A stretch of 64,000 nt of DNA from Sebastes aleutianus (lineage: Eukaryota > Chordata > Actinopteri > Perciformes > Sebastidae), in contig CAKAKS010000194.1 of assembly GCA_916700875.1 (NCBI GenBank), forward strand, positions 1 to 64,000, given 5' to 3'. The translations under genes were made by a program, and so were the position numbers. Under the pieces are notes generated by a model. It searched no databases, had not been told where the DNA came from, and saw only the letters and a program-made list of their open reading frames with translations. Below, piece after piece: positions 1 to 12,763 of the stretch. How positions within the stretch are numbered: position 1 is the first letter of the stretch; every line of letters begins with the position of its first letter.

Positions 1-386
1 TATGTCTCACTGTGCGGAAATGACTGGGATAATTTGTTTTATGTGTAAGGCAACAACGAGCTTGACTTAAACATCACTTTCCTAACTTTGTAAAACAAAA
101 TGTAACAAATAAATACATAGATACAAATTTACTTTGTACACCAACAACTTAGTAAAACATCTTCAAAATTAACAGGAACTACAATTCAGGTGTAAACCTT
201 TTTAGTTCTTGTCATCAATAACAATAAAAAATGGGAAGTGGAAAATGAATATTTGATTTACAGTATATTATAAAGTGTAATATATATAAAATAGAATGAA
301 TGGCTCCTTGAATGAGTCCTGATTCTTAAACTTTTAACAGCACTGTAGCAATATTGGAAATTCCCATTTCCACAGAGACATAATGG

Positions 387-397
387 CAGAGAGAGAG

Positions 398-483
<86 letters not shown>

Positions 484-498
484 TGTGTTTGTGTGTAA
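387..498. repeat. (GA)n/(GT)n/(GTGC)n compound microsatellite
   Basis: A short GA run passes into a long uninterrupted GT tract and then GTGC units. Flanking sequence from 1 to 1097 shows no gene or other repeat that I can support. The tract creates cysteine/valine and histidine/threonine open frames that are not genes. Confidence 0.95.
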
Positions 499-1097
499 GG
501 GAGTCTGTGTTTCGGTATTTCTCGAAATGCATTACATAGCTCTGGCTGTGTGGGGGAATGTGACGAGTCAGTAACATACTGACTGTTTTCTCACGGGAAA
601 ACCGCCCGAGAACCAAACAGGCGTTTAGAGCACATGTGTGACTTCTTGTTACGTCAGGGTCTTTCTTTTTCCCAAGGAGGTGGACAGGAGGACTATGGTG
701 AAATAACACAAGAATGATACAGCAATAGGCTATACACAATATAAAGTCACACTTAAAAAAAAAATCCCCATTGAGGATTATGTCAGATAATATGGCAAAT
801 TAAACAACATATTCCTACAATTAAACATCTTAACAGTGTTAAAGACTCTGGCACTGACTGCAGAGGGTTTTGGTGAGTGTTTTTGGGGGGGAGTCATGCT
901 GCTGTTCCAGACCTGCATGCTGCTCTAATTTTCACTGCGATAATATGATCCATCTGTTTACAGAGCCAACACGCACACACACACAACACTCTCACACAGT
1001 TTTCTCTCTGGCATCTTAAGACCTGTAGGACTTATACATATAGTCTACAAACAAGGAGCCGACAAGCTGAATAGAATAGAAATGATCTAAGAAAGCT

Positions 1098-1975
1098 TGG
1101 CAAATAGATGTGGACTTGGCTAAAAGGAATAAAAACTAAAAATGTTTTAAAAGCAGCTCATTGTTTGTTTCTTTTTTAACAGATTTGTTTTTACTTGAAT
1201 GAGCTTTTTATTTGTGGATTTGTGGGCCATTTTCACTCATAACCAGTATCATGATAACGATAACATGATCCTATTATTATGATACTAAAATATGGGATTA
1301 TTACAGCTAATGTAGCTTCTGAATGGAGTCACTTTTAATAGGTAAACTAAAAGAAAACATGCCGTTCTGTCTTTAGAGAATAAATATTTTTTGACAATTT
1401 CTGTAGAGAATACATCTGTCACTTTCTTTTCAGCAGCCATTCTGTATGTACATATTAAAAAACTCTTATGTTCTTTGCTGTTTTCCAATTTCAGGAGTTA
1501 TAACTGGATCTGAAAAATGTACCACCTAAGTAAAGTGTCTTTGTGTTTTTATAAAAGCGCTATAAATAAAATGTATTATTATTATTACTATTATTATGAT
1601 GCTCTGGTCTGTATCGGTATAGGTCCAGTTTAATGTGCGTAAAAGTTTAGTTCCTGCTGCAGTGAGAGCTCCAGGCCTTTCTCTACACACATCTTACAGG
1701 GGGCAAATAGATGTGGGCTTGGCTGAAAGGAATAAAATGTTTTAAAAGCAGCTCATTGTTTGTGTCTTTTTACAGATTTGTTTTGACTTGAATGAGATGT
1801 TTTATTTGTGCATTTGGCCATTTGTGGGGCCAAATTTCTCTTATTTCTTTTTTCTTTTATTCACTCATAATAACCAGTATCATGATGCTCTCTCTGGTCT
1901 GCATCAGTAGGTCCAGTTTAATGTGCATACAAGTTTGGTTCATGCAGCAGTGAGAGCTCCAGGCCTTTCTCTACT
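1098..1975 (+). repeat. Imperfect direct duplication upstream of metrnl
   Basis: Two copies of one segment lie head to tail at about 1098-1690 and 1701-1975. Both run from a shared start (gcaaatagatgtgg) through the GCAGCTCATTG block, the CCAGTATCATGAT block and GGTCCAGTTTAATGTGC to GAGAGCTCCAGGCCTTTCTC. The first copy is longer because it carries an insertion. The second copy abuts the GC-rich start region of metrnl, so the duplication may have doubled an upstream regulatory segment. That role is inference. Confidence 0.8.
1254..1597 (+). mobile_element. SINE/LINE-tail-like insertion in first duplicate
   Basis: This stretch interrupts the first copy of the upstream duplication and is absent from the second copy, where the two flanks are continuous. 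Its 3' end reads AAAGCGCTATAAATAAAATG followed by a TTATTA run, a tail type common on fish retroposons. The flanks share ATCATGAT/ATTATGAT, a possible target duplication. I cannot name the family. Confidence 0.55.
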
Positions 1976-1984
1976 CTGTGTGGG

Positions 1985-2332
1985 AGTGGTTTGGAGCGAG
2001 CGTCTCGCGTGTCACTCAAGCGGAGTTCAGCAGTTGGCACGCGCCCCCGGTGACGTGAAGCGGAGCGCACGGACCAAACGTGTTTTAAACAGTCTGTTGT
2101 CCTGCTGCTGCTGCTGCTGCTGCTGCTGAGCTCTTACCTCTATACTGCTTTTACATGTCAACATGTTTTTCCGTCACAGACGCAACTTCTTTTGCCTCAG
2201 CTGAACCCGCCATGTAGCGAGCCAGAGCGCGCTGAACGGAGCTCCGGAGGGATATTTTAACGGGATTTTACGCGCGTCTTGCTGGTCCTGCCTGCGGGAC
2301 TCGGTGACCTGCGGGTCGGACAGCAGACCACC
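1985..2332 (+). promoter_or_regulatory. GC-rich promoter/5'UTR region of metrnl
   Basis: Base composition shifts here from AT-rich to GC-rich with several CpGs, directly before the metrnl start codon. A (CTG)n run of about eight units lies at 2103-2128. No TATA box stands out, which fits a CpG-type promoter. The transcription start cannot be placed from sequence alone. Confidence 0.5.
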
Positions 2333-5300
2333 ATGCTCCGGCCGTGGACTGCTCACTGGATCACAGCTGTGCTGCTGTGGTGTCGGGCGGTGGCGCAGTA
2401 CTCCAGCGACCAGTGCAGCTGGAGAGGAAGGTGAGGATGAAAGCTGGACAAAAGAAGGACTATATCCTCCTGAGACCCAGCCCATTGACATGTGTCCTAT
2501 GTAGTGGATTTTTTGTCCACATGAATATCCTTTTACTCTTTTGACTTACTCTATCAACCCCTGGTGTATTGTAAAGAGGACATCCTAGGCTTTCCAGTGA
2601 TATGGCATGTGTGTTTTTTTTAATCAAGTTGAATGTATTCTTGGTTTAATATCACTCTACGGCCATAATCTGTTCATTTTTTTTGTCTTTTCACACTGAA
2701 ATAGTCCTGTGGTCCACTACAGTGGACATGCTGTAAAATAAAATAAATAAAGTTCAAAAAGTCTAAATTGTAAGATTTTCTTTTAACCCTAAATAGGTAA
2801 AAAGTAATTGGAAAACTTTTTTTACTCGGTTCCCAGGAGGATAGGACCATCTCCATACTCTATTATATAGCTATACTAGTACTGTTATCACATGCAACCA
2901 AGAAAACACACCTAACTCAGGAATGTTATCAGCATGTTATAGTCATTATACTTTCTTTTAAAGAACTCCATAAAGAAATATAATCCTTTTTTTTTTGTTT
3001 TTGATCTTCCACTTTGGACTTTTAATCCATGGATGTTAAATCCTGGAAATGCAGGGGGGAGTCATGAAAGGAACTTGAGTCGTGTGTGTGAGAGGGAGGT
3101 TGTGTCTTTGAAGTGGCTCTGTTGTGCATTAGGCTCCACTCTGGATTTCAGTGGGCTTAAAATGAGTAATTAGACGCATGGATGTTTGATTAAGATTGAA
3201 TGTAATCTTCAGGACGGACACTGGAAGGTCAGAGTACAATAAGTGACTCTCTGGTGCATGGAAACTAGTTAAGGATGTTTTTGGCTGCTGTGTGCCATTA
3301 CTTGTGGTCACAGACACTTTATATGATGTCAGATCTCAGTAATTCATAATATCTTTATTAAAATCTCTTTTCTCAGAGAGGACTAACCAATTCCATGGAC
3401 AGGAGGTGCTTTTTGAGAGACTATTTAGATAAACTTCTCCATATAGTAAATCTAAAATATGATCCCTTTAAGATTTTTCGAAAAGTATAACCAGAGGAAT
3501 GTCTCTGCTTCAGTTCCTATCTTAAGTAAATACAGCTATATGGCCCCTTTGATCACGCCTTCCAAGTCCCCAAGTCATAAAATATGAAAGCCCATGCTGC
3601 TCCAGCTCTCTGTGTTGTAAAGTTTACCGGCCTCCAACTTCTAACGACTTAATGGCCCAATCAGTTCCTGGTGTTGAGGTAGCTTATGCACATCAGAGAC
3701 AAGCGACCACATCCGTCCAAAGTGAAAGATTTGTTGGCTGGACAGCTGCACCGGAGCTGCACCAGAGCTGCTCTTAATGAATGTTGCAATATCATTAAAT
3801 CCCTTCCATGTGCTTCTTTAACTGTAGCGTGTCGTCATAGATCGTTTTTTTATGCATTCACAGGAATATTTTATGTCTTTCTAAGGTCATTTTTTATGAT
3901 TTTAAGCATTTCCATCTTGTTCCTCATGAGAGTAAGCTAGAAAATCTGTCATCTCATCTGCAGTGGTTTGAGTCACGAGTCTCATCGCAGAGATGTGGAG
4001 CAGATCTACCTCCGCTGCTCTCAGGGCTCTCTGGAGTGGCTCTACCCCACAGGAGCCATCATCATCAACCTGCGGCCAAACACAGAGCCCTCGTCAGGAC
4101 ACACGGCAGGTCTCCACGTGTGCATCAAACCCCAAACTCACTCCCAGGTAGAGCATGACACCAGAATATTACCATTTTCAGTGTCCGTTGGATGGAGCTC
4201 ATATTTGTGTCCTCCTGGTCCTTCCGTGTTCAGGGTTCTCATGTGTACCTGGAGCATAACGGGGATCTGAGGATGCTGCTGGCAGAGAAGGACCAGGCTA
4301 AGGGCACGGTGCACTGTTTCAGCCTGGCAGAGGGAGCTCTCTTTGTGGAGGCCGTCCCTCAGGAAGACATCAGCCGGAGGATCACAGCTTTCCAATACGA
4401 GCTGGTGTCCAGTCAGGGGCCCGGGGCACACATGTACCCGTACCTGCACCCTGGTTTAGGTAAGAGAATGAATGCACCCATTCTTCAATGTGTGTGTTTT
4501 CTTACATGTAGGTTAAAGAGATTCAAGTACATTTACTCAAGTATTGTACTTATACACAACTTTAAGATACTTGTTTTTCCATTTTACGCTACTTTATACT
4601 TCTATACCGCTACATTACAGATGGACATTTTGTAGTTTTATCTCCACTACATTTATGTCACTGTTTTAGTTAGTGATTACTAGGGCTGTCAGTCGATTCA
4701 AATGTTTAATCACGATTAATCGCACAATTTTTATAGGTTCAAAGTGTACCTTAAAGGGAGATTTGACTAGTATTTAATACTCTTATCAACATGGGAGTGG
4801 GCAAATATGCTGCTTTATGCAAATGTATGTATATATTTATTATTGGAAATCAATTAACAACACAAAACAATGACAAATATTGTCCAGAAACCCTCACAGG
4901 TACTGCATTTAGCATAAAAAATATGCTCAAATCATAACATGGCAAACTGCAGCCCAACAGGCAACAACAGCTGTCAGTGTTTCAGTGTGCTGACTTGACT
5001 ATGACTTGCCCCAAACTGCATGTGATTATCATAAAGTGGGAATGTCTGTAAAGGGGAGACTCGTGGGTACCCATAGAACCCATTTTCATTCACATATCTT
5101 GAGGTCAGAGGTCAAGGGACTCTTTGAAAATGGCCTTTCCTCGCCAAAAGTTAGCGTATGTTTGGAACGTTATTTAACCTCTTTTGCGACAAGCTATTAT
5201 GACATGGTTGATGCTGATGGATTTCTTAGGTTTTTTAGTTTCATATGATGCCAGTATCTTCACTCTAGCTTTAAAACTGAGGCCGCTACAACCAAAAAAT

Positions 5301-6476
5301 CACAAGTTGGACACGTCATTAATGTAACTTGCAAAGCAAAACACCGGTCTCAAACTCCGGTCTCCTGGTTGAAAGTCCTGTGTTTGCTGGACCCATCCAA
5401 CTCCCCTGTTGCCCGCCATAAGCGGTCTTTCTCACTTTTTGTTCTACGTCACTAGCTCTGAGCGTCGCATATTTACAGGGATGGGTTAGTTTACATTGCT
5501 GTCAGTACAGACTACATGTCGTACAAATGACACGCCAAAAGCAAGAACGGAGTCCCTATTGCATGTTTTTGCCTATTATCGTGTCATACGTACGCTTTGT
5601 CGTGCGACCGGGCTGCTTTTAGTGTTATAGATCACACTACCTAAAAGTTTATGAAGTAGTTAAGAGTAGCTCCATTTTGACCAACTACAACATGAAAGTA
5701 CTGCTTACGTATTAAAACACCAATAATGATCCAATGGTATATTAATATAACATTATTATGGGCCATTCTGCGTAATGAGTACTTTTACTTTTGATACTTT
5801 AGGTACATTATGTTGCTAATACTTCTATACTTTTTTTACTTGGGTGAAAACTTGAATGCAGGACTGTTACTTGTGGTGGAGTATTTCAATTTTATTTTAA
5901 TACTTCAACCACCACTTGTTGAATGTTTGTCAGCTTTAACACACCAACAAGCAAATGTTTCCGAAACTGTTCATGCTTGCTATTTCATTATCACCAGAAG
6001 GACTAAAAAACACGGGAGAAAAGTCTAAATATTAACAGCAATAGATTAACTGTCTCATGTAAGTTTCAGTTCTCTTTGGTTAAAATGATTCTGTTAAACT
6101 CCTCATATCTGACGCAGGCCGTCCTCTCACTGACATAAAGTGAAGGTGACAAAAGACCACGTTAGTGTTTCTTCATCTCACCTCCATGCTGCCCCGCTCT
6201 GACACCCTCTCCTCCCCCACTTCCTCACTCCCACACTCCCTTGTCTCAGCCAGACTTATGAAAACAAGCAGGCCAATCAAAAGGTCACGTTAGGGTCAAG
6301 CACAAGGGTCAGCCAATCGTCTCTCAACTGTCAATCAAGAACAGACCGCCGCCCAAAAGCAGGGAATTTTGGCTAGCCCACCCGTGTGAGTAAAGCGATG
6401 TGGTGGGGAGGGACGGTGGGTGGAGAGGAAGGCTGGACTGCTTTCTTAATGAGACAGAAGAAAGCTTGTCCAAGCC

Positions 6477-6521
<45 letters not shown>

Positions 6522-8296
6522 GGGCGTTTTATAGCTGTTTTTATAGCTGACAGGGTCAAGGGGTAATTCTGTGATTACGCCTCTTCCCTCACCTGCTGTT
6601 CTCATTCACTCTCTTGATGTCTCTTCTGTCTCATAATCACCCGCTAATACAGAGAACAGGAAACAGACAAAAGGGTGAAACAACTCATACGGTGATTCAA
6701 AAGCTAATAAGGAAAGAAAATGGATCGTAAAAATAAGAACTTCTGTGGTTTCTTATGTTAAAGTATTAAATGTTTTTCTTTTTTTTCCTGTTTTCCATTA
6801 CAGTCTCCTGTAAACCCTGTACAGATGAAGAGGTCCTTATGGCTGTGTGTACCAGTGACTTTGGTAAATACATACACACAAACACACACATACACATTAT
6901 AGGAATAGTTTGACGTTTTGGGGAAAAACGCTTATTTCCTTTCTTGTCGAAGAGTTCGACGAGATGATCGATACCACGCTCATGTCTGTGCGGTCATTAT
7001 GAAGCTACAGCCAATAGCTGGTTAGCTTAGCTTAGCATAAAGACTGGAAACGGGGAAACAGCTAGCCTGGTTCTGTCCAAGGGAAGCAAAACGGACTGTT
7101 TGTTTAATTTTCAGTCTTTATGCTAAGCTAAGCTAACTGGCTCCAGATACATATTTACAGACAAGACAGTGTATGTTCTCATCCAACTCTCGACAAGAAA
7201 GCAAATAAGCATATTTCCCAGTGGAAACTATTTAATGTTTACTCAACAGTTGCCATTTGAGCGACAAGTGGCAACAACAGGATAATGGCACATTGAATTG
7301 TCCTACATTTCCCAAGATTCCCTTGAGTCGGTTTCTTTAAAGACATCATCATGTTATCTGAATGAGCTAAAATGAAGTGTAAGCTGGGGACACACCAAGC
7401 CGACATCAAAGAACTAGCGGCGACGAAGGCCACCTGTTGCGTCGCCTCACGTTGCCTTTGTTTAAGCCAAAAAGTTGCATTCAACACACCGCAAAGACGA
7501 CACGCCACTCTCGCTCACCACTTAGCTTCACTCCAGAAGGCCATGTTGTTGTGAAAATATCCGTGTATTGGAATGATCAGATGAGATGAAGATGAAATAT
7601 TATAAAAGCCTTCTGTGTTTTTCCGCGTGACTTTGCTCGTTGGCTTTCCTCACTTTACTCACCGTTTCTGTTCTCGTGCACTGATTCGTTTGAGCTGAAC
7701 CCCCAATCAGAGTGATTTTTCTCACCGTTGGGCGCCGCACGCCAATTCAACATGCTGAATCTGCCAAAAAAAACTCAAACACTAGCAGATTGCAGCCGAC
7801 GGTGCGGGACACACCGAAAAAACTAGGGCGACGAACGCTCACCGACGGCCCCAAACTGTCCGTCGGCTGACCGTCGGCTTGGTGTGTCAGGACCTTAACA
7901 GTAACACAAGTAGAGTTTGAAAATCAGCAAACTGACTCAGTTACACTTCTCTTTATCTCTCCTGTTCCTGTCTCTCTAGCTGGCAGTGGCATCTTTCGAG
8001 GCGTAGCATCAGGTACGAACGACCACTCCCCTGTTGTGGTGACTCTGAGTCGGCTGTTCCGTCAGAAGAGCAGGGTGTTTGCTTGGAGTGGAGCCAGAGG
8101 GCGGGGCTGGAGTGGACGTATCAACGCTCCCGCACAGTGCGTTGTGCATCCCGGAGGGGATGAGTACCTTTTGACTGGCTCTGTCCATTTTGGCGAAGCC
8201 TGGCTCGGCTGCGCACCTCGCTACAAGGACTTCCTGAAGCTGTACGTCCGAGCACTGAAAACGGGAACAAACCCCTGTGAAATAGACACAGGCTGA
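2333..8296 (+). CDS. metrnl: Meteorin-like protein (secreted), five coding exons
   Basis: The exons I read are 2333-2430, 3964-4147, 4234-4459, 6804-6863 and 7980-8296. All have GT-AG borders and the joined frame is 294 residues with TGA at 8294. The family is a secreted cytokine-like factor linked to neural, fat and immune functions. Residues 1-22 form a signal peptide ending in RAVAQ, and the mature start YSSDQCSWRGSGL is diagnostic for METRNL rather than METRN. Other recognisable blocks are VEQIYLRC, EWLYPTGA, QEDISRR, AVCTSDF, SRLFRQKSRVF, HFGEAWLGCAPR and the C-terminal NPCEI. The mature part holds ten cysteines, the number expected for the family. Human METRNL is slightly longer (about 311 residues). 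Introns 3 and 4 are filled with transposon remnants. No break is seen, so this gene should be functional. Confidence 0.95.
4493..5920. repeat. Common fish interspersed repeat, split by nested insertion
   Basis: The left part (4493-4680) is rich in ACATTTACTCAAGTA-type words and ends in CTCCACTACATTTATG. The right part (about 5640-5920) resumes with TACTTTTACTTTTGATAC and TTGTGGTGGAGTATTTC. The same family recurs at 13643-13800 and 42747-42905 in receptor introns. The middle is occupied by an hAT-like piece and about 330 bases of other unassigned sequence. The whole sits in metrnl intron 3. Confidence 0.55.
4681..5310 (+). mobile_element. hAT-like non-autonomous element, 3'-truncated
   Basis: It starts with the terminal sequence TAGGGCTGTCAGTCGATT, followed by the ATCACGATTAATCGCAC motif. 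Its interior (about 5009-5140) matches the copy at 10064-10438, including the ACTGCATGTGATTATCATAA and GTGGGTACCCATAGAACCC blocks. The opposite terminus is missing here. No transposase is present. Confidence 0.65.
6475..6522. repeat. (TCTG)n microsatellite
   Basis: About twelve uninterrupted tetranucleotide units lie in metrnl intron 3. The neighbouring intron sequence from 5920 to 6800 shows nothing else I can name. Confidence 0.95.
6903..7225. mobile_element. Foldback MITE in metrnl intron 4
   Basis: The two ends are inverted copies: GGGAAAAACGCTTATTTCC with CTTGTCGAAGAG on the left, and CTCTCGACAAGAAAGCAAAT with ATTTCCC on the right. An inner inverted pair is GCTTAGCATAAAGACTG against CAGTCTTTATGCTAAGC. 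The structure would fold into a long hairpin. It encodes no protein. Confidence 0.75.
7380..7898. mobile_element. MITE with GGGACACACCAAGCCGAC terminal repeats
   Basis: The left end carries GGGACACACCAAGCCGAC and the right end carries the reverse complement GTCGGCTTGGTGTGTC. The interior is moderately GC-rich and has no transposase. It ends about 80 bases before the last metrnl exon. Confidence 0.75.
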
Positions 8297-8847
8297 GCGA
8301 TCTCTTCTGGGTGAAGCAGGGTGGAGCGCTTTTCAGAAAAAGTCAGTGAGGAAGACGCAAAGAGGAACAAGCTGGAGGATGGAGCGACATTATCTTTGAG
8401 CCTGTCAGAGAGATGAACAGGGTTACGGACCACCGGCCATCATTAAAGGCTACTTCTGCAGGCTCTTTTCAATGCTGTGCAACTTATTGACGCTTTGCAG
8501 TAGAAAAGACACCTGGGCAGTTTGGACATTTTAGTTGCAAATGTGCTGCCGAAACTACAATGTCCCCATTTGACTGTGTGTAAATATGTTTTGTGCATGA
8601 GTGAGACAGTGAATGAATGGATGGATGATGAGCTTAAATTAATTTTGTGCCTAACTGGTAAAGGTTTTTATATTCTCATGACGATACTGCTTGTGTGATC
8701 GTTCTCAAAATGATTGTTTGCTTTGTAAAAAGCTTTCTGTAAAATTTAGGAGTCTTCTGACAGAAGTGTTCAGTATGCAGCTCTGTGAGTCTTTATGTAC
8801 CAAGTGTGTTTTGAGAATGAGTTCAGAGGGTCTATATATTTACAGAA

Positions 8848-8853
8848 AATAAA
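8848..8853 (+). terminator. metrnl polyadenylation signal (AATAAA)
   Basis: AATAAA lies about 550 bases after the metrnl stop codon, in a plausible 3'UTR without other repeats. It is the best-placed signal. The cleavage site is not visible. Confidence 0.6.
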
Positions 8854-9284
8854 AAAGCCACCCTTCAGCTTGTCTTTCTTTGGAAAGGTATACATTTGAT
8901 CTATCCATTTCTCTGTTTGTGAGTGAGCCTGTATGTCCTAAAATAGGGTCCCTTCATTATTATTATTAGGCCTTTATTTTATTAACAAACCTGTCCCTAT
9001 GTGTCTCGTACTGTATGGCACACCGAGGCTGAGTGTGGTTGAGGTGCAGATAATTAAAAACAGACGGCAAGTGAAGTTTATAGTTGGACCAAAAGTTACC
9101 AGCTTCTCTGCTGCAAACAAAGCCATATTATTCACCTAACTACCCACAAGAAAAACCCATTATGAGTGATCAGTGACCGTTAGCTGGCAGGAGAGCAGGA
9201 GAGCAGCAGTGCGTCAGTGCTGGCGTAGCTGCCCCTGTGGCGCTTTGAGGAGCCACTGTTCTGGTTGGCATCCTCTTTGCCTCT

Positions 9285-9312
9285 GTGCGTGTGTGTGTGT
9301 GTGTGTGTGTGT
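9285..9312. repeat. (GT)n microsatellite
   Basis: A short GT tract in the metrnl-receptor spacer. The rest of 8854-9650 has no gene or repeat that I can support. Confidence 0.9.
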
Positions 9313-9650
9313 TCATGCATTCACAGCTGAGACAATTATATTTTCCAACTCAACCAGGTCCAATTCAATAGCTTGTGCTAATGTTTTTTCCCCTTGAGTT
9401 TCATGAAAGCAGACTCCTGTGGCCTGAATTATTATACAAGCTTAAACTGTGAGCACAAATGCAACTCAGACCAACGTCCATTTTTTTTCACAGAGGCATT
9501 TTACAGCAGCTGTCAAAAGGATAACTACTGTCAGATGGATGTTTGAGACTATTAGAGCTTGATGGGTGGAGACCTGAAAGAAGATGCGGAAGTGTGAATG
9601 ACCTTAGAGGAGTGTATGTGCACCTCTTCCTCCGCCCGCTGTCAGCAGTT

Positions 9651-9749
9651 GTGTGGGTGTGTGTGTGTGTGTCTTTGTGTGTGTGTGTGTGTGTGTGTGA
9701 TGCTTTCCCTCTTTCCTCAGGAAGAGCAAGAATGGATGGAATGTCCACT

Positions 9750-9814
<65 letters not shown>
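9651..9814. repeat. Facing (GT)n and (CA)n tracts
   Basis: A GT tract (9651-9699) is followed about 52 bases later by a CA tract (9752-9814) broken by one CG step. The tracts are complementary on the same strand, so they can form a hairpin or Z-DNA. The open frames across them are low-complexity artefacts. Confidence 0.95.
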
Positions 9815-9816
<2 letters not shown>

Positions 9817-10063
9817 CCTTCTGTGGAGACAAACCATGTGTGCTGTGTACTATACACAGTAAAAACAACCATTCTTAATACCTGACAAGCGTCATTTTCA
9901 GCATGCAAGTGTGTGAAACTGGTGTTTTTTTACACCAGTGTAAAGCTGGTAGTAATGCTGCCACTAAAAAACTTGGACAGATTAAATAAAGAGTGGTCAA
10001 AATCGAAACAGACAGAGTGTTCAGACAGACAACTTCCCTTAATGCAACTAATTTGCGTATTTT

Positions 10064-10438
10064 TTCAGACCCCAAACTGCATGTGATTATCATAAAGTGG
10101 GCATGTCTGTAAAGAGGAGACTCGTGGGTACCCATAGAACCCATTTTCATTCACATATCTTGAGGTCAGAGGTCAGAGGCCTTTGAAAATGGCCATGCCA
10201 GATTCTCCCCACCAACAGTTAGCGTAAGTTTGGAGCGTTATTTAGCTTCCTTCATGACAAACTAGTATGACATGGTTGGTACCAATGGATTCCTTAGGAT
10301 TTCATAATTTCATATGATACAAACTTGAGCCCGATACAACCTAAAAATCGCGAGTTGCATTAATGAGTTAAAGAAGTTAGTGGCGTTAAAACGAATTTGC
10401 GTTAAGGGTTATTATCTCGTTAACTTTGACAGCCCTAG
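10064..10438 (+). mobile_element. hAT-like non-autonomous element, 5'-truncated
   Basis: It shares its body with the copy at 4681-5310 and retains the other terminus, ending in TTTGACAGCCCTA, the inverse of TAGGGCTGTCA. Together the two copies define both ends of the family. Confidence 0.7.
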
Positions 10439-10653
10439 TAGTGAATTTGGGGAGGTAAAATAATTTTTCTCTAATGTAAATAAAGCTAACACTAAATGAA
10501 TAAGTGAGAAAGAGAAGGCAGGAGAGTAAGATGTAGAGGGAGACATTAACGCATAGCTTGAAGGTTTAAGATAGACGCTAAAGACTTGAGAGGGTCACCT
10601 ATATATAACAGTCCCCTCCTCATACTAAGGGATATATGTATGTATATAAGTAA

Positions 10654-10657
<4 letters not shown>

Positions 10658-10693
<36 letters not shown>
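10658..10693. repeat. (TG)n microsatellite
   Basis: An uninterrupted TG run. The flanks (10439-11600) contain no gene I can support, only a moderately GC-rich patch at 10700-10880 and AT-rich sequence after it. Confidence 0.95.
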
Positions 10694-10696
<3 letters not shown>

Positions 10697-11601
10697 TCTT
10701 GGGTAGTTTGAGAAGACCACAACACACGCGTCCTGCACACTGCCGACATGCAAACAGGCCACACGGCGGAAACCCAACCCACTGTAGCAACACCCAACAC
10801 TCCTTGGCAACCCAACCTGGCAACAGCCCAGCTCGCCTTGGCATCCTCGCTAATTCGGGACACACTTATCCCTCCGCACGGGGGTCTTAATGTTAACCTT
10901 TGGGTGTGAGAGTGTGTGAGTATGGAAACAGTTTGTGCTGCAGTATGCGAGAGGCACAGCTGAGCGGTCAGCTGGAGTCGAGGGAATGGCTGAGCTTAGG
11001 GAAAATACAGCATGCTTTCACCCACATATACCACCACTGGCATTTCTATAATGCGCTGACCAGGGTGGGGTCAGTAGTTTTAAACGTTGGCACAATATTT
11101 TGGGTTGTAAGTATGTCTGGTTTCTACAGGGGGTCCAAGGAAGAAAAAAAAAAATGGCCTCCATGGAGACTGATGCACTCAATAAAGCTCACATTGCATC
11201 GCCTATAGGCTTAAAAATAAACAAAAATAGAGATTTTGAGCTATGTACCATTGTATATATTTATTGACATTTTCAGTGTTTCCGTCATTTTATTAAGTGA
11301 CATAAGTTTAGGTTTTAGTGCTACAGTATTTTCAGAAACACTATTTAAAAAAATGATGATAAAATGATCATTAGAGGTGCCAATTAATAATTTTAATAAA
11401 TGATAGACATATGAATACATTTGTAAATGGATTTATGAAATTATTTTTAAAAGGTTTTTAAAAATAACTTTTTGCTGCCACATTAATAAATTGAATAACA
11501 CAATTTAAAAAAAAAAGTAATTTCACAAAACCATTGGCTGCATGTTATGAAATATTAAAGAGTGTGGATAAAATTGTTCCTTTGTCTCCTATTGGGTGTT
11601 A

Positions 11602-11953
11602 AAGGTGCACTCCATTGATTTTATACATGAAGATCAGGTTACTCGTCACAAGGACTCCTACTCAACCTGGGAAAACAGTTGTCTTACAGTATGTGGCTCT
11701 GATGACGCTGTTGATGTCATGGTGATGTCATCAGGGCTATCTCAGCTTGAGCTACAAATTGTTAAGAGTAAGCCTGCGTCATCAAACTGTGGTTCGGAGT
11801 TTGAAAGAGGTGGACATTTAGCAAGAAGAAAAGGTGTAGATGCTATTGCATTATGGGAAATGCTGGATCTATCATTTTTGGAGCTTGACTCATACTAGGG
11901 TACGTCACATAACTTTATGGAAGTGCAGTTCTAAATCTGGATTTCCCCTTTAA
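11602..11953. mobile_element. Probable MITE with TTAAAGG.. ends
   Basis: The segment begins TTAAAGGTGCACTCC and ends in CCCCTTTAA, short inverted ends typical of small fish DNA elements. A long open frame inside it is not conserved protein. The following 800 bases before the first receptor gene are AT-rich and hold nothing else that I recognise. Confidence 0.45.
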
Positions 11954-12763
11954 TGTAGTTTCAGTTTCCACTAAAATGAAGAGGTTAAATCAATTAAAAG
12001 TAGACATATTAGTAATTGAAATGACAAAAACTCAATTCTTTTAATGCACCCTTTTAAAATGAATTCCTATAAAGAAAAAACACAGATTTAAAAGGGATTT
12101 AAAACCTATTTATTAAATATGATACAGAAATTATTTACCTGAATAAATCTGTCTTACTAAGAGTCGATGTGATGTAATGTTGGATGTGTTAGTTGTAAGT
12201 AGTTAATTTCAGAAATTAAAGGTGTACAACCCTATAGAAGGATGTTCCGGTCACATAGGGAAAAATAACAATTACAAGTTTTGATATTGAGTATGTTTTT
12301 CTTCTAGGCTACTTTTACATTATGAGTAACTTCTGAAAATTATTTTCACCTTGCTGTGAAAGGCACAGACTGAAGTTATACTGTTTTCCATTGATATTTA
12401 TCTGAACCTGTGTTATTTGTCAGTAAATTTCTAAAGAAGAACTTTCTTTCGAAAACACTTTATTTGTGTGTATTATAATGCACACATATTCATGTGTGTT
12501 GAATCTCTTTTATTTTGAAAGTGACATGCCAGTAATAGTTAATAGTTAAATAGTTGTCAGTATATTGAGGTGTAAGTGTGGATAGAATGCCACTTTGTTG
12601 TGTCGATGTGAACCGTTCATTGAACTTCATTGAACTTCTTTTTTTTGTACAGATTTCTAACAATCACATAAACAAGTCAGTTTTCACAAGACAGGAAATA
12701 TTTCTTTACAGCTGTAACTTTGTGGTAGTTAGTAGGTTGATGGAACATTGGTGATCTAAATGA

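Noticed and set aside
383..739. Open frames of Cys-Val and Thr-His repeats
   Set aside because: They are translations of the GT microsatellite on both strands and have no non-repetitive protein content.
5341..5420. tRNA-like words (GGTTGAAAGTCC) in metrnl intron 3
   Set aside because: They resemble a B box, but I see no matching A box or cloverleaf, so I do not call a tRNA or a tRNA-derived SINE.
9488..9908. Several overlapping open frames across 9.5-9.9 kb
   Set aside because: All pass through the facing GT and CA tracts. No domain or splice structure supports them.
11596..11898. 100-residue frame before the receptor array
   Set aside because: It lies within a probable MITE, has no domain and no relatives in the window.
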